This document shows, piece after piece, positions 16,298-25,118 of a stretch of 64,000 nt of DNA (its first letter is position 1; each line of letters starts with the position of its first letter). The notes below the pieces were generated by a model that was given only the letters and a program-made list of their open reading frames with translations, did no database searches and was not told the DNA's origin. This DNA is from Brevibacillus brevis (lineage in GTDB: Bacteria; Bacillota; Bacilli; Brevibacillales; Brevibacillaceae): contig NZ_LR134338.1 of assembly GCF_900637055.1 (NCBI RefSeq), forward strand, positions 5,757,001 through 5,821,000, read 5' to 3'. The translations under genes and the position numbers were made by a program.

Positions 16298-17236
16298 ATG
16301 ACTCATCCGACATTGGATAACCTTCAGCATGCTGTCAGCAGCGTCATCGTGGGCAAAGAAAGTCAGATCCGCCTATTGGTAACGGCCTTGCTCGCACGTG
16401 GTCACGTCTTGCTGGAGGACTTGCCCGGAATGGGAAAAACCGTGCTTGCCAAAACATTGGCGCAAGCGATTGGCGGCTCTTACAACCGCCTGCAATTTAC
16501 TGCGGATCTACTGCCATCTGATGTCGTAGGTCTACACGTATTCAATCAAAAAACAAGTGAATTCGAACTGCGCAAGGGACCTGTTTTTGCGGATGTCTTG
16601 CTCGCAGATGAAATAAACCGGGCCACTCCCAGGACGCAATCTGGCTTGCTGGAATGCATGGAGGAACGCCAGGTTACGATCGAAGGCGTCACCTTGCCAC
16701 TGCCATCGACCATGCTGGTCATTGCTACCCAAAATCCGATCGAATCGGAAGGGACCTATCCGCTGCCGGAAGCACAGTTGGACCGCTTCCTTTTCAAGCT
16801 GTCTCTTGGCTATGGTACGCGAGAGGATGCCAAAGAAATTTTGCGGAGATTCCGCAGTGGCTCCCCATTAGAGACCGTCGAGCCGGTTATCACTGTCGAA
16901 CAAATTGCGGCTCTGCAACGCGAGGTCACGACCGTTCATGTCAGTCAACCAGTGGAAGACTATGTCATCGATCTGACGGAAGCGACTCGCCAGCATCGCT
17001 CGATTGAGGTGGGCATCAGTCCGCGCGCCATGCTCGCCCTGTTGCGATCCGCCCAGGCTTACGCGTTCGTTTCTGGTCGTTCTTATGTCTTGCCGGATGA
17101 TGTGAAAGTGGTGTTCCCAAGTCTGGCCGCTCACCGCATTCGCCTCTCCATGGAAGCAGAGCTGCATGTGACGGAGCAGGAAGTCGTGGAGCAAATCTTG
17201 ACCAGCGTCCCCGCTCCCGTCGAAGAAAGCGTGTAG
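16298..17236 (+). CDS. MoxR-family AAA+ ATPase
   Basis: 312 aa, chaperone-like AAA+ ATPase. Walker A is DLPGMGKT (about residues 47-54), Walker B LLADEINRATPRTQSGLLE, sensor 1 ATQNPIESEGTYPLPEAQLDRF and sensor 2 GISPRAM, all diagnostic of MoxR. AAAAGGAG lies 6-7 nt before ATG 16298; the frame upstream to 16244 overlaps the MFS stop and is not used. MoxR proteins act with DUF58/von Willebrand-like partners encoded beside them to mature or assemble membrane or enzyme complexes, and the DUF58 gene follows 4 nt after its stop. Confidence 0.95.
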   Translation: MTHPTLDNLQHAVSSVIVGKESQIRLLVTALLARGHVLLEDLPGMGKTVLAKTLAQAIGGSYNRLQFTADLLPSDVVGLHVFNQKTSEFELRKGPVFADVLLADEINRATPRTQSGLLECMEERQVTIEGVTLPLPSTMLVIATQNPIESEGTYPLPEAQLDRFLFKLSLGYGTREDAKEILRRFRSGSPLETVEPVITVEQIAALQREVTTVHVSQPVEDYVIDLTEATRQHRSIEVGISPRAMLALLRSAQAYAFVSGRSYVLPDDVKVVFPSLAAHRIRLSMEAELHVTEQEVVEQILTSVPAPVEESV

Positions 17237-17240
17237 CGCT

Positions 17241-18431
17241 ATGATCACCAAGCAAACCTTTCACATAATCGGTTTTGTCTTGCTGCTCTTCGCCGTTTTT
17301 TCCGGCCACTGGTTTTTCTTTCTGTTTGGGGGCTTTTTCTTTTTTCTGCCTGCTGCACAAGACTGGTGGGCCAAGTCCATGTCCAAATGGGTTTCGCTCG
17401 AATGGTCCAGCGATCAAACGCGCGTCCTGTCAGGGACACCCGTGCACATTACCGTTCGCTTGCACAATCGTTCGTGGCTTCCTTTGCCTGCTACCTGGCT
17501 TCGCTTCACACTGCCGGAGCATGTCTCGGTGGAAGGCGCAGACGAGGTGCGAATCCTCAATCATCGGACGAGCGTTCGCCTGCGGTTTGATCTGCCGATG
17601 CGGCAAAGTGCCACACGCACCTTGATTCTCATTCCGAACAAACGGGGCACAGTCTGGCTGACGGATGTTCAATCCGAAACATTGCCGTTATTGGGTGAGG
17701 AACCTACCGCTATGACATTGTCGATTTCCTTTTCCTTGCTGGTCTATCCGCTGCCTCTTGCTCTTTCTCCGGTCGTGCTCGCTGAAACGGAACCGGACGG
17801 GAATCGGCTGTCTCGTCAGCGCCAACAGGACGATGTCACGTTTCAGCGTGGCGTTCGGTCGTACATGCCAGGCGACCGTTTCAAGCACATCCATTGGAAG
17901 GCAACCGCCAAAACAGGGGCACTGGAGACGCGCCTGTTCGAGTATACGGCCCATCCTAACTGGAGAATCGTCGGGCATATCCTGCCCTCCTATGAACCGA
18001 TGATGCAAAAGTATAACGATACCACCAATGAACGGACGATCTCGTGTCTTGCGGCTTTGGCTGGCCTGTGCAGGAGAAAATCGGTCGGATATGAGCTGTA
18101 CCTCACCGTGAAGCAACGAGGACGTGAGCATTTTCATTTGCCTACGGGAAGCGGCAAGGCGCACCACTTGCACGTCATGACCCAGCTGGCGCAAATGCAC
18201 CATTTTGTGACAACGCCACTGGCGCCTATTCTTCGCCGGTTAGAGGGGGCACACGGGAAGGAAGCCATTCTCATTGTGACGCCACGAATGGACCAATCCG
18301 TACAAGCCTCTGCGGAGCGCCTTGTTCAATGCGGTCATCAGGTTGCGGTGCTGGATGTCTCTTCTGCCCCTGTCATCATCCAGCGCTTTGAGCATGCTCG
18401 CTTGAAAAAAAGGAGCGTGATGATGGGATGA
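17241..18431 (+). CDS. DUF58-domain protein, MoxR partner
   Basis: 396 aa. Two membrane segments lie at the N-terminus (residues 8-40), then a beta-rich outer or cytoplasmic region. The DUF58 signature GVRSYMPGDRFKHIHWKATAKTG sits near residues 220-245, with a following von-Willebrand-like half. DUF58 proteins are partners of MoxR ATPases. It sits between moxR and a DUF4129 membrane protein and shares a 4-nt ATGA overlap with the latter. Exact function is unknown. Confidence 0.9.
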   Translation: MITKQTFHIIGFVLLLFAVFSGHWFFFLFGGFFFFLPAAQDWWAKSMSKWVSLEWSSDQTRVLSGTPVHITVRLHNRSWLPLPATWLRFTLPEHVSVEGADEVRILNHRTSVRLRFDLPMRQSATRTLILIPNKRGTVWLTDVQSETLPLLGEEPTAMTLSISFSLLVYPLPLALSPVVLAETEPDGNRLSRQRQQDDVTFQRGVRSYMPGDRFKHIHWKATAKTGALETRLFEYTAHPNWRIVGHILPSYEPMMQKYNDTTNERTISCLAALAGLCRRKSVGYELYLTVKQRGREHFHLPTGSGKAHHLHVMTQLAQMHHFVTTPLAPILRRLEGAHGKEAILIVTPRMDQSVQASAERLVQCGHQVAVLDVSSAPVIIQRFEHARLKKRSVMMG

Positions 18432-19756
18432 CACTCTCTTTGATGGGCCGCTGGACGCTCGCGTTTTGGATGGAGGCCATGCTAACAGGCGTTTTCCTGA
18501 TATTGTTTGGGTATATGACAGCGGGCTTTGGTCAACTGCTCTCGTTTTGCCTAGTCGCAGCGATCCTGCTCATGGCCGGGAGCTGGCTGTACCATAGTGG
18601 TGGCGGTCGCTTTATGCTCCATCTGCTGCTGTATCCCCTTGTGTTTGTCATAGGAATGGGCAGCTTCTACCTCTATGATTCCTGGCTCATCGCGCTTATA
18701 CTGGCTGCTGTTTATTTTTGGAGAGTACAAAGCGCTGCATCGGAAGGTTATCGACATGACAGTCTGCAACGCAGATTTGTTCTGGCGCTGATGGCGGGCC
18801 TGATACAGCTCGTGATAGCAGTCCTTTACACCTCCATCGTTGACCCGGGTTCCTATTCGCTCGCAGCCTCTTTTTCCATGCTTGTCCTCATTACTCTCAG
18901 CTATCTTCTGGTGGCGATTGGGGCGTTCGTGCTGCGAGAAGGATTACTTTCTACGAGGCTGCCCGCTCGCATTAGCTTGCTACTCGGCAGTCAGGTGCTG
19001 GGCACTCGTATTCTTTTGATCACGGGTTATTTGGCTGTCGGTTCTATCGTACTTGGTCTCATCAATTGGATCTGGAGTTGGATAAAAGGACCTGTCAGCA
19101 CTGGACTGTATACGCTCTTTGAGCCTGTGCTTATTCTCATTGTGGAATGGTTTGAACGTTTGTACGAGAGGGCGAACCAAAAACAGGCAGCGATTCAGTT
19201 ATTAACGGAAAATACAGGACAAAAACCAGATAACCCCAGTGAGCAGATACAGCTCGGAGAACCACTCTTTTCTGTTCTGCAGCCATATTTAATCGTTGCC
19301 TTCATCCTCGTGTGCGTGCTCCTCCTCGGTCGGTACATATGGAAAAAGCGCTTTAAGGGGACGATTACGCTGGAAAAAGAAGTGGCGGCTGCACAAAATA
19401 CCGTTTTGACCGCTGTTCCTCCCTCTTCCAGTGAAGAAAGCGCAGAAGATGGCTCTGCCAAATGGTTCAAACAGCCCATCGGCCCAGAGGATGACCCCAT
19501 CAGGTACGCCTACTATCAATTCCTCGTCCTCATGGAGAAGCAAGGAATGCCAATCGAGCTGCATGAGACGCCCCAAGAGTTTTTCAATCGCCTGCGCGAA
19601 CAGTCCTTGCTAGATACAGGTCAACTGGATGCAGTCGCTCGCATCACACGTTACTATCAACAATATCGCTATCAGGAGCAGTCGCTTCCCGAAGCGGATT
19701 TGACAGCGATGCAGCAAGCCGTGCAGACGCTCGGCCCTCGTTTCTCTGATACGTAA
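18428..19756 (+). CDS. DUF4129-domain polytopic membrane protein
   Basis: 442 aa with about seven membrane segments in the first 230 residues, one more near 280-300, and a cytoplasmic C-terminal DUF4129 module (DDPIRYAYYQFLVLMEKQGMP, ETPQEFFNRL, ITRYYQQYRY). In many Bacillota the third gene of MoxR-DUF58 operons carries a transglutaminase-like domain before DUF4129; here that catalytic domain is missing. It is the last gene of the operon, closed by a strong terminator. Confidence 0.82.
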   Translation: MTLSLMGRWTLAFWMEAMLTGVFLILFGYMTAGFGQLLSFCLVAAILLMAGSWLYHSGGGRFMLHLLLYPLVFVIGMGSFYLYDSWLIALILAAVYFWRVQSAASEGYRHDSLQRRFVLALMAGLIQLVIAVLYTSIVDPGSYSLAASFSMLVLITLSYLLVAIGAFVLREGLLSTRLPARISLLLGSQVLGTRILLITGYLAVGSIVLGLINWIWSWIKGPVSTGLYTLFEPVLILIVEWFERLYERANQKQAAIQLLTENTGQKPDNPSEQIQLGEPLFSVLQPYLIVAFILVCVLLLGRYIWKKRFKGTITLEKEVAAAQNTVLTAVPPSSSEESAEDGSAKWFKQPIGPEDDPIRYAYYQFLVLMEKQGMPIELHETPQEFFNRLREQSLLDTGQLDAVARITRYYQQYRYQEQSLPEADLTAMQQAVQTLGPRFSDT

Positions 19757-19766
19757 TACCGTTTCA

Positions 19767-19806
19767 CAACCACGTGCTACTCGTTAGCCGTGGTTGTTTT
19801 CTTTTT
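19767..19806 (+). terminator. Terminator of MoxR operon
   Basis: CAACCACG/CGTGGTTG outer stem (19767-19774, 19789-19796) with an inner GCTA/TAGC stem, then a T-rich tail. Confidence 0.88.
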
Positions 19807-19908
19807 CTCTTGACATCGAGAATCCCCTCCGGCATAATTTCTTCAATTTTGCCCACTCCCAAATTGAATTCACCAAATGGTTAATTAAACAAGAAAGGAG
19901 GATGCTCC

Positions 19909-21006
19909 GTGCAAGATTTGCCTGACTGGCTGCGTAAGCATCTTCATATCGCATACATACCCGGCTATGAGTTTTTCTTAAGTCTCCATGTGCTTGCCAA
20001 GCCGGAGCATCACACCTCCCGCTTGCATTGGGCGGAGGAGTTGCTCAATGCTTTACCTGCCCCGCTCTTGAAAAAGCTTCACTATTTTAGTTCCATGTCC
20101 AATCAGTTTCTCGATGCCATGGACTTCCTGGCGCCTTGGGAGGAGTGCTTTGAGCATTCTGTCGAGGCCGCATTGGAGCGTGTACAGGCGATGGATGCTG
20201 GCGAGTTTGCCCAACTTATGATCGGCCCCGTCTATCATCCCAGACAACTTCACGCTTGGATGCAAGGACGTACAGACGAGATTTTTGATGAACTGAAGCC
20301 AGAGCATCGGGAGCTTTTACGCCATCCACTCTCGACCAAGCGAAGCTTTCTGGAGTTTTGCTACGACTACCTGCCTTTTTTCCAAACAGAAGAACGGCGG
20401 ATTGAACCATGGCTCGTCCGCGCCGTACATGAGGCGCAAGAGCAGATCAAGCTTGATCCGATTCCGTTTTTGTCGCAGGTGCACCCGCGCTTGAAGGTGC
20501 ACGAAGACTTTTTGCAATTTCACAAGGCAAAAACGTACACATTTGGCTATTCGGAGCTGGCTCGTATCCATTTGCGTGTCTCTACTTTTATTTCGCCGCA
20601 TTTGTTGCTCGGCATTTACGAGGACCATATCTCCGTGTGCTTATCCGTTGACGTTCCCGGCACCAGAGCCACCTCGGTGATTCCCGCTGACTTCATCAAC
20701 AAAATGAAGGTGTTCAGTGACCCGACGCGGACGGCGATTCTCAAATCATTATTGGCTCATCCTTACTGTACGCAGCAGTTGGCTGACCTGCACAGCATCA
20801 GTGAGCCTGCCGTCAACAAGCATTTGAATCTGTTGGTAGATACAGGCTTTATCTGGAGTGAACGGCGGGGACGATATGTGTTTTACCGCGCGATTGCATC
20901 ACGGCTGGAACAGCTCGCAGTCGATCTGCATGAGTTCATCGATATGCCTGTTCCCGGACTTGCCGCTCCACCTACTTCATCACATCCCCCAGAACGGAGG
21001 AAATAA
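19909..21006 (+). CDS. Large regulator with C-terminal ArsR-type HTH, ABC-linked
   Basis: 365 aa. The ArsR-type winged helix lies at about residues 265-340 (MKVFSDPTRTAILKSLL, SEPAVNKHLNLLVDTGFI, RRGRYVFYRA). Residues 1-255 form an unassigned helical domain. AAAGGAGG precedes the GTG start. Only one base lies between its stop and the ABC permease start, so it heads a four-gene operon. It has the same layout as the 13972 gene, although the N-terminal domains look strongly diverged. It likely represses or activates the exporter in response to an organic ligand (inference). Confidence 0.85.
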   Translation: MQDLPDWLRKHLHIAYIPGYEFFLSLHVLAKPEHHTSRLHWAEELLNALPAPLLKKLHYFSSMSNQFLDAMDFLAPWEECFEHSVEAALERVQAMDAGEFAQLMIGPVYHPRQLHAWMQGRTDEIFDELKPEHRELLRHPLSTKRSFLEFCYDYLPFFQTEERRIEPWLVRAVHEAQEQIKLDPIPFLSQVHPRLKVHEDFLQFHKAKTYTFGYSELARIHLRVSTFISPHLLLGIYEDHISVCLSVDVPGTRATSVIPADFINKMKVFSDPTRTAILKSLLAHPYCTQQLADLHSISEPAVNKHLNLLVDTGFIWSERRGRYVFYRAIASRLEQLAVDLHEFIDMPVPGLAAPPTSSHPPERRK

Positions 21007-21007
21007 C

Positions 21008-21817
21008 GTGTTTCATGTCGCCAAAACTACCTTTATCCGCAATACCCGCGTAATGATTCGTGCCTATCCGTGGTCGTTTGTCATCGGCCACATTTTTTCC
21101 GGGGTGTATACGGTGCTGTTCGCCTTCTTCGCCTATCACTATGTATTTGCCGGGCAGTTGGACGAGAAATTCGCACAGCTCACCGGCTCGTCTGATTACT
21201 TGTCGTACGCCATCCTCGGCGGAGCTTTTTATGCGTTTGCCGTCTCGACCTTGATGAATGTCAGCCGCTCACTCATTACGGAGCTGCGGGAAGGGACCTT
21301 GGAGGCGGTTTTGCTCACCCCTTCCTTGCGCAGGGGGTACTTTTTGGGGAATGTCGCCCAACAGCTCATGCGTACTTTGTTCGAATTTTCGGTGATTGTG
21401 CTTGTTGGGGCGCTGTTCGGACTCACGCTCTCTCATACAAACGTATGGAGCGCCGTCCTTGTTTGGATTTTGTCTACAGGTGCTTTCTTTTGCCAGGCGC
21501 TCGTATTGGGCAGTCTCATGCTTTGGTTCCGGGATACATACATCACACAAAACACATTGTTTGCCGTGATGGCCTTTGTCAGTGGGGTGACGTTCCCGAT
21601 TCCGTATTTGCCTGAATGGGTGCAACCACTCGGGCTCATCATGCCGCTCGCGCCTGCGTTGGATGCTTTTCGGCAATGCGTGATTCAAGGAGCGCCGCTG
21701 CATGCTGTTTCACCACAGTTGTTTCATATGGCAGCCCTGTCCCTCGTCTATCTCGTCATCGGGGTGTGGGGCATTCGTCGGATGGAAAAACGCGTCATGG
21801 AATCGATTTTTGGATAA
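21008..21817 (+). CDS. ABC-2 type exporter permease, first subunit
   Basis: 269 aa, six membrane segments, ABC-2 family: SLITELREGTLEAVLLTPSLRRGYFLG is the typical coupling region, and SGVTFPIPYLPEWVQPLGLIMPLAPALDAFR the late conserved block. GGAGG lies 7 nt before GTG 21008. An open frame runs back to 20858, but it overlaps the regulator and has no ribosome site. It forms one exporter with the ATPase and the second permease that follow. Confidence 0.92.
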   Translation: MFHVAKTTFIRNTRVMIRAYPWSFVIGHIFSGVYTVLFAFFAYHYVFAGQLDEKFAQLTGSSDYLSYAILGGAFYAFAVSTLMNVSRSLITELREGTLEAVLLTPSLRRGYFLGNVAQQLMRTLFEFSVIVLVGALFGLTLSHTNVWSAVLVWILSTGAFFCQALVLGSLMLWFRDTYITQNTLFAVMAFVSGVTFPIPYLPEWVQPLGLIMPLAPALDAFRQCVIQGAPLHAVSPQLFHMAALSLVYLVIGVWGIRRMEKRVMESIFG

Positions 21818-21834
21818 CGAGGAGGACAACGATC

Positions 21835-22821
21835 ATGCTGATTGCAGAAAATGTACGGAAGGTATACCGGGTGAAAGAGAAAAAAGGCTGGCTTCGCCAG
21901 CAATGGACAGAGGTCGAGGCAGTCGCTGATCTGTCCTTTCGCATGGTACCCGGCAAGATCATTGGATTGTTAGGCATTAATGGCGCAGGAAAAACAACCA
22001 CGATCAAGATGTGCTCCACACTGCTCACCCCGACCAGCGGCACGATCACGGTAGACGGGTATGACGCGGTAAAGGACGATCGGTTCGTCAAGGCCAAGGT
22101 CAACATGATCGCAGGGGGAGAGCGCATGCTGTACTGGCGGCTGACAGGGCGGGAAAACCTGCAATATTTCGGCAGTCTGTACGGTTTGCAAGGGCAGGCC
22201 TTGCGCAATCGGATCGATTCATTGCTCTTGCAGGTTGGCCTGTATGAGGCCGCCGACACCCCTGTCGAGCGTTATTCCAAAGGCATGAAGCAACGACTGC
22301 AAATCGCCCGCGGCCTGATCAATGATCCGCGCTACCTGTTTCTTGATGAACCGACTCTCGGCTTGGACGCCCCCATCGCCCGGCAGCTTCGCCAGCATGT
22401 GGGTGAGCTCGCTTCACAGCATGGAAAAGCCATTCTGTTGACCAGCCACTACATTCATGAGGTTGAAGAGCTTTGCGACGAGGTATACATCATCGATAAA
22501 GGACGGCTCGTGGCGCATGATACACCAGAGCACCTGACTAAATCGCTTCGCCTGGACACAGCCTTGCAGGTAGTGATCCCTGCTCTCTCTGACTCGCTCG
22601 ATTACGATTTGCGCCAGCTAGCTCTAGATTATGGCGGCTCGCGTGAAATCGCGGAAACGGACGATCAGACCTGGGAAGTGACGTTACGGGGCAAAACGGA
22701 TATGACGACTCCGCTGCTTTCCCTCTTGGCTGCTCATCAATCCCCTGTCTTGCGTCTCTCCACCCAACAGCCATCACTGGAAGACGTCATCCTGCACATG
22801 GCAGATCGGAGGGGCGCATGA
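21835..22821 (+). CDS. ABC exporter ATP-binding protein
   Basis: 328 aa, DrrA-like ATPase. Walker A is GINGAGKT (about residues 45-52), signature YSKGMKQRLQIARG, Walker B YLFLDEPT, and the switch histidine in LTSHYIHEVEELCD. About 100 residues of C-terminal extension follow, as in drug or lipid exporters. GAGGAGG lies upstream of ATG 21835; the reading frame to 21616 is a shadow over the permease. The stop overlaps the next gene as ATGA. Confidence 0.95.
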   Translation: MLIAENVRKVYRVKEKKGWLRQQWTEVEAVADLSFRMVPGKIIGLLGINGAGKTTTIKMCSTLLTPTSGTITVDGYDAVKDDRFVKAKVNMIAGGERMLYWRLTGRENLQYFGSLYGLQGQALRNRIDSLLLQVGLYEAADTPVERYSKGMKQRLQIARGLINDPRYLFLDEPTLGLDAPIARQLRQHVGELASQHGKAILLTSHYIHEVEELCDEVYIIDKGRLVAHDTPEHLTKSLRLDTALQVVIPALSDSLDYDLRQLALDYGGSREIAETDDQTWEVTLRGKTDMTTPLLSLLAAHQSPVLRLSTQQPSLEDVILHMADRRGA

Positions 22822-23633
22822 AACAGCTAGGCAGCCTGCTTTTGGCAGAAATCATCAAGGAGCATCGCCATTCGTTTCACAGCAAAATGATCTATTTCTC
22901 GCTCTTGGTCTGGCCCGTCATCAATTTTGTTACCGCGTATTATTCGTTTGCCCCGTTCCGGATGGGAGCTGATTCCCCTCTAGCCCGGTTCATCAGCTAC
23001 GAACAGTTGCCGTTGTTCTTGTTGACTGGCTATTTAGGCTACATCTTTTATTGGTGTCTGGTGCAGTCGTCATGGCAAATGAGCTTTGAGAGGCAAGCGG
23101 GAACCATGGAAATGATCTTCATCAGCCCGGTCAACCGACTCGCTTTTCTGTATGGGCGTTCGCTTTCCTCACTGATCGAGGGGGTCTGGCTGTTCTTTTG
23201 CTTTGTCCTGTTAGCCTTGTTTTTTGTCAATGGCATTCAGCTGAGCGGCTGGTGGGCGCCTCCACTCGCCTTCCTCATTTTGCTGGTATCGGCCATCGTC
23301 TGGGGCGGCTTTCTCTGTGTGCTCTTTCTGTTTTCACGCGATGCGAGCTTTCTGTACACCGTTTTGGATGAGCCGATGCTGATCTTTTCCGGTGTCCGTC
23401 TGCCTCCGATGGCCTTTCCGGTTTGGGCCAAGGTCATTTCCTTTTGCTTTCCTCTGACCTACGCGCTTCAGTTGATTCGCGAGTTGTTGATGGAGGGGGC
23501 ATCGTGGCAGACAATGTTGCCAAGTATGGCACTTCTGGGCGTTGTATTGCTTGTGCTGGTGACGACGACCGTCGTGTTGTTGAAGCAAGCGGAGAAGCAT
23601 ATGAAAAAGACCGGGAATATGGTGATGTATTAA
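22818..23633 (+). CDS. ABC-2 type exporter permease, second subunit
   Basis: 271 aa, six membrane segments. MSFERQAGTMEMIFISPVNRLAFLYGRSL is the ABC-2 coupling motif and VISFCFPLTYALQLIRELLMEG the late block. It is paired with the permease at 21008 to form a heterodimeric channel. It is the last gene of the operon; the next leftward locus ends 30 bp away and I see no hairpin terminator there. Confidence 0.9.
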   Translation: MKQLGSLLLAEIIKEHRHSFHSKMIYFSLLVWPVINFVTAYYSFAPFRMGADSPLARFISYEQLPLFLLTGYLGYIFYWCLVQSSWQMSFERQAGTMEMIFISPVNRLAFLYGRSLSSLIEGVWLFFCFVLLALFFVNGIQLSGWWAPPLAFLILLVSAIVWGGFLCVLFLFSRDASFLYTVLDEPMLIFSGVRLPPMAFPVWAKVISFCFPLTYALQLIRELLMEGASWQTMLPSMALLGVVLLVLVTTTVVLLKQAEKHMKKTGNMVMY

Positions 23634-23662
23634 GTCGTATCCAGTACTTTGGAACGCCTCAA

Positions 23663-24314
23663 TTATGTTTTTTTAAAATATGGCACGTGTTCAGATGCCC
23701 ACTGGGCGAAGGTTCGTGCTGGACGACCAGTGACCTGCTCGACGGTCGGAACCACTGTGTACGCAGATTTTGGAGGGTTGGCATACCATCCTAAGACGAA
23801 ATCGATGGCGTCCTCTGGCGCTCCCTGCTCTCGCATACGTTCGCGTGCCTGATCTTCGGTAAGCTCGAAAAACTGGATATCCCTGCCGATCGCTTCACCA
23901 AGAATCCGAACCTTATCGAACACTGTCAGTACCTCTGGACCCGTCAGCGTGTAGGTTTTCCTGGCGTGACCATCACCGATTAATGCGGCCACCGCTACGC
24001 TAGCGATGTCGGCAATTGTGGATCATAGCGCTGGGTGAGTCACCAAATGGCTCCCGGACAATCCCTTCCATGCGAATAGACTCTGCCCATTGAAGCGCAT
24101 TGGACATAAACTCAACAGGCTGGAGAAGGGTCCACTCGAGGTCACTGGATTCTACAGCCCTCTCTACAGGTCCCTTCTCGCCATTCCATAAAACCGTGAC
24201 TCGCTGCACTCCTGCCTTTTGCGCCAGTTCAACAATCTCGGGTCCGGTTTGCAGTGGGGTGTAACCGTCTAGCTTCGCACTTGACGGATTTCGTGTGAGT
24301 GCGCGTACATGATG
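23663..24314 (-). pseudogene. NmrA-like NAD(P)-binding protein, broken
   Basis: Three in-order pieces of one NmrA/azoreductase-like SDR are visible on the minus strand. The first, HHVRALTRNPSSAKL (about 24272-24314), is what normally follows the N-terminal Rossmann glycine motif, which is absent. It is joined directly to DGYTPLQTGPEIVELAQKAG, so some 40-50 residues are lost. The frame then breaks near 24015: MIH is followed by IADIASVAVAALIGDGHA only in another frame. The C-terminal part continues intact to FAQWASEHVPYF. Truncation, internal deletion and frameshift together make it non-functional. Confidence 0.85.
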
Positions 24315-24342
24315 AGACTATAAGTAAATTCCGTACAATTAC

Positions 24343-24375
24343 AAAAAAGAGACTCCGAGGAACAAACGGAATCTC
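24343..24375 (-). terminator. Terminator of M24-HAD operon
   Basis: 9-bp stem (24349-24357 / 24367-24375) with one G-U pair in the minus-strand RNA, followed by a run of six T on that strand. Confidence 0.75.
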
Positions 24376-24402
24376 CAGTAATAACTTTGAGCAACATAAA
24401 CC

Positions 24403-25098
24403 TTACTCCACCGTCAACAGCTTCTCCACAAAGCCCCCAATTTCCCGTTCCCGATCAATAAAATGAACCTCCAAGATCCAATCGCGCGGGTGTCCGTTAT
24501 GATCCGGCTCTCTCATTGGCTTGTGATTGTCAGGATGAATATAGTTGACGATATCATCCCCTTGAATTTTTTCATGCGGGAATTCACCGATGAGATGCCC
24601 GGCGTGCGGACCACCGTACTCCCAGCCGTATACTTTGGCAAGCTCGCACATGTAGGTAAACAGCTCGCTGCTTGTTATATCAGGCTTGGACAAAAAGTAA
24701 GCCTTGCCCTCGTCCCACGCTTTTTCAATATCGTCGCGCAGCTTGTGTTTTACCGGATCATTTCCAAGCACATACGTCCGCCCGAGATCGGCTTCCCAGT
24801 CTTCAAAAATGGGCCCGAAATCGAGAAAGACAATATCTTCGGGAGCGACAGTCAAGTTCGGTGGATTTTCTCGGTACGGAAACAGCGTGTTTCTCCCCGC
24901 TCGCACAATTCGCTTATGCCAATATTTTTTGATCCCGAACAATTGAAAGGCCAGCTCGTAAATCTCCTTGTTGATATCTTTTTCCGTCACACCGCTGCGA
25001 ATGATGCCCTTCTCTTCGATAGTGGCAAATAAAAACTCAGCTTTGGTCTCTGCTTCGCGCAGAGCCCGATGTCTCTTCTCCAACAATGGATTCATCAT
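24403..25098 (-). CDS. M24-family metallopeptidase-like protein
   Basis: 231 aa with the pita-bread fold of methionine aminopeptidase and prolidase. Metal ligands are seen in LDFGPIFEDWEADLGRTY (two Asp), GPHAGHLIG (His) and ILEVHFID (Glu). It is shorter than full prolidases and lacks their N-terminal domain. AAAAGGAGG is 7 nt before ATG 25098. It lies 20 nt after the HAD gene in the same operon. The natural peptide substrate is unknown. Confidence 0.88.
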   Translation of the reverse strand: MMNPLLEKRHRALREAETKAEFLFATIEEKGIIRSGVTEKDINKEIYELAFQLFGIKKYWHKRIVRAGRNTLFPYRENPPNLTVAPEDIVFLDFGPIFEDWEADLGRTYVLGNDPVKHKLRDDIEKAWDEGKAYFLSKPDITSSELFTYMCELAKVYGWEYGGPHAGHLIGEFPHEKIQGDDIVNYIHPDNHKPMREPDHNGHPRDWILEVHFIDREREIGGFVEKLLTVE

Positions 25099-25118
25099 TT
25101 GATGGCCTCCTTTTCAGT

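Noticed and set aside
20858..21007. N-terminal extension of the first ABC permease
   Set aside because: Overlaps the regulator gene; GTG 21008 with GGAGG gives the normal family start.
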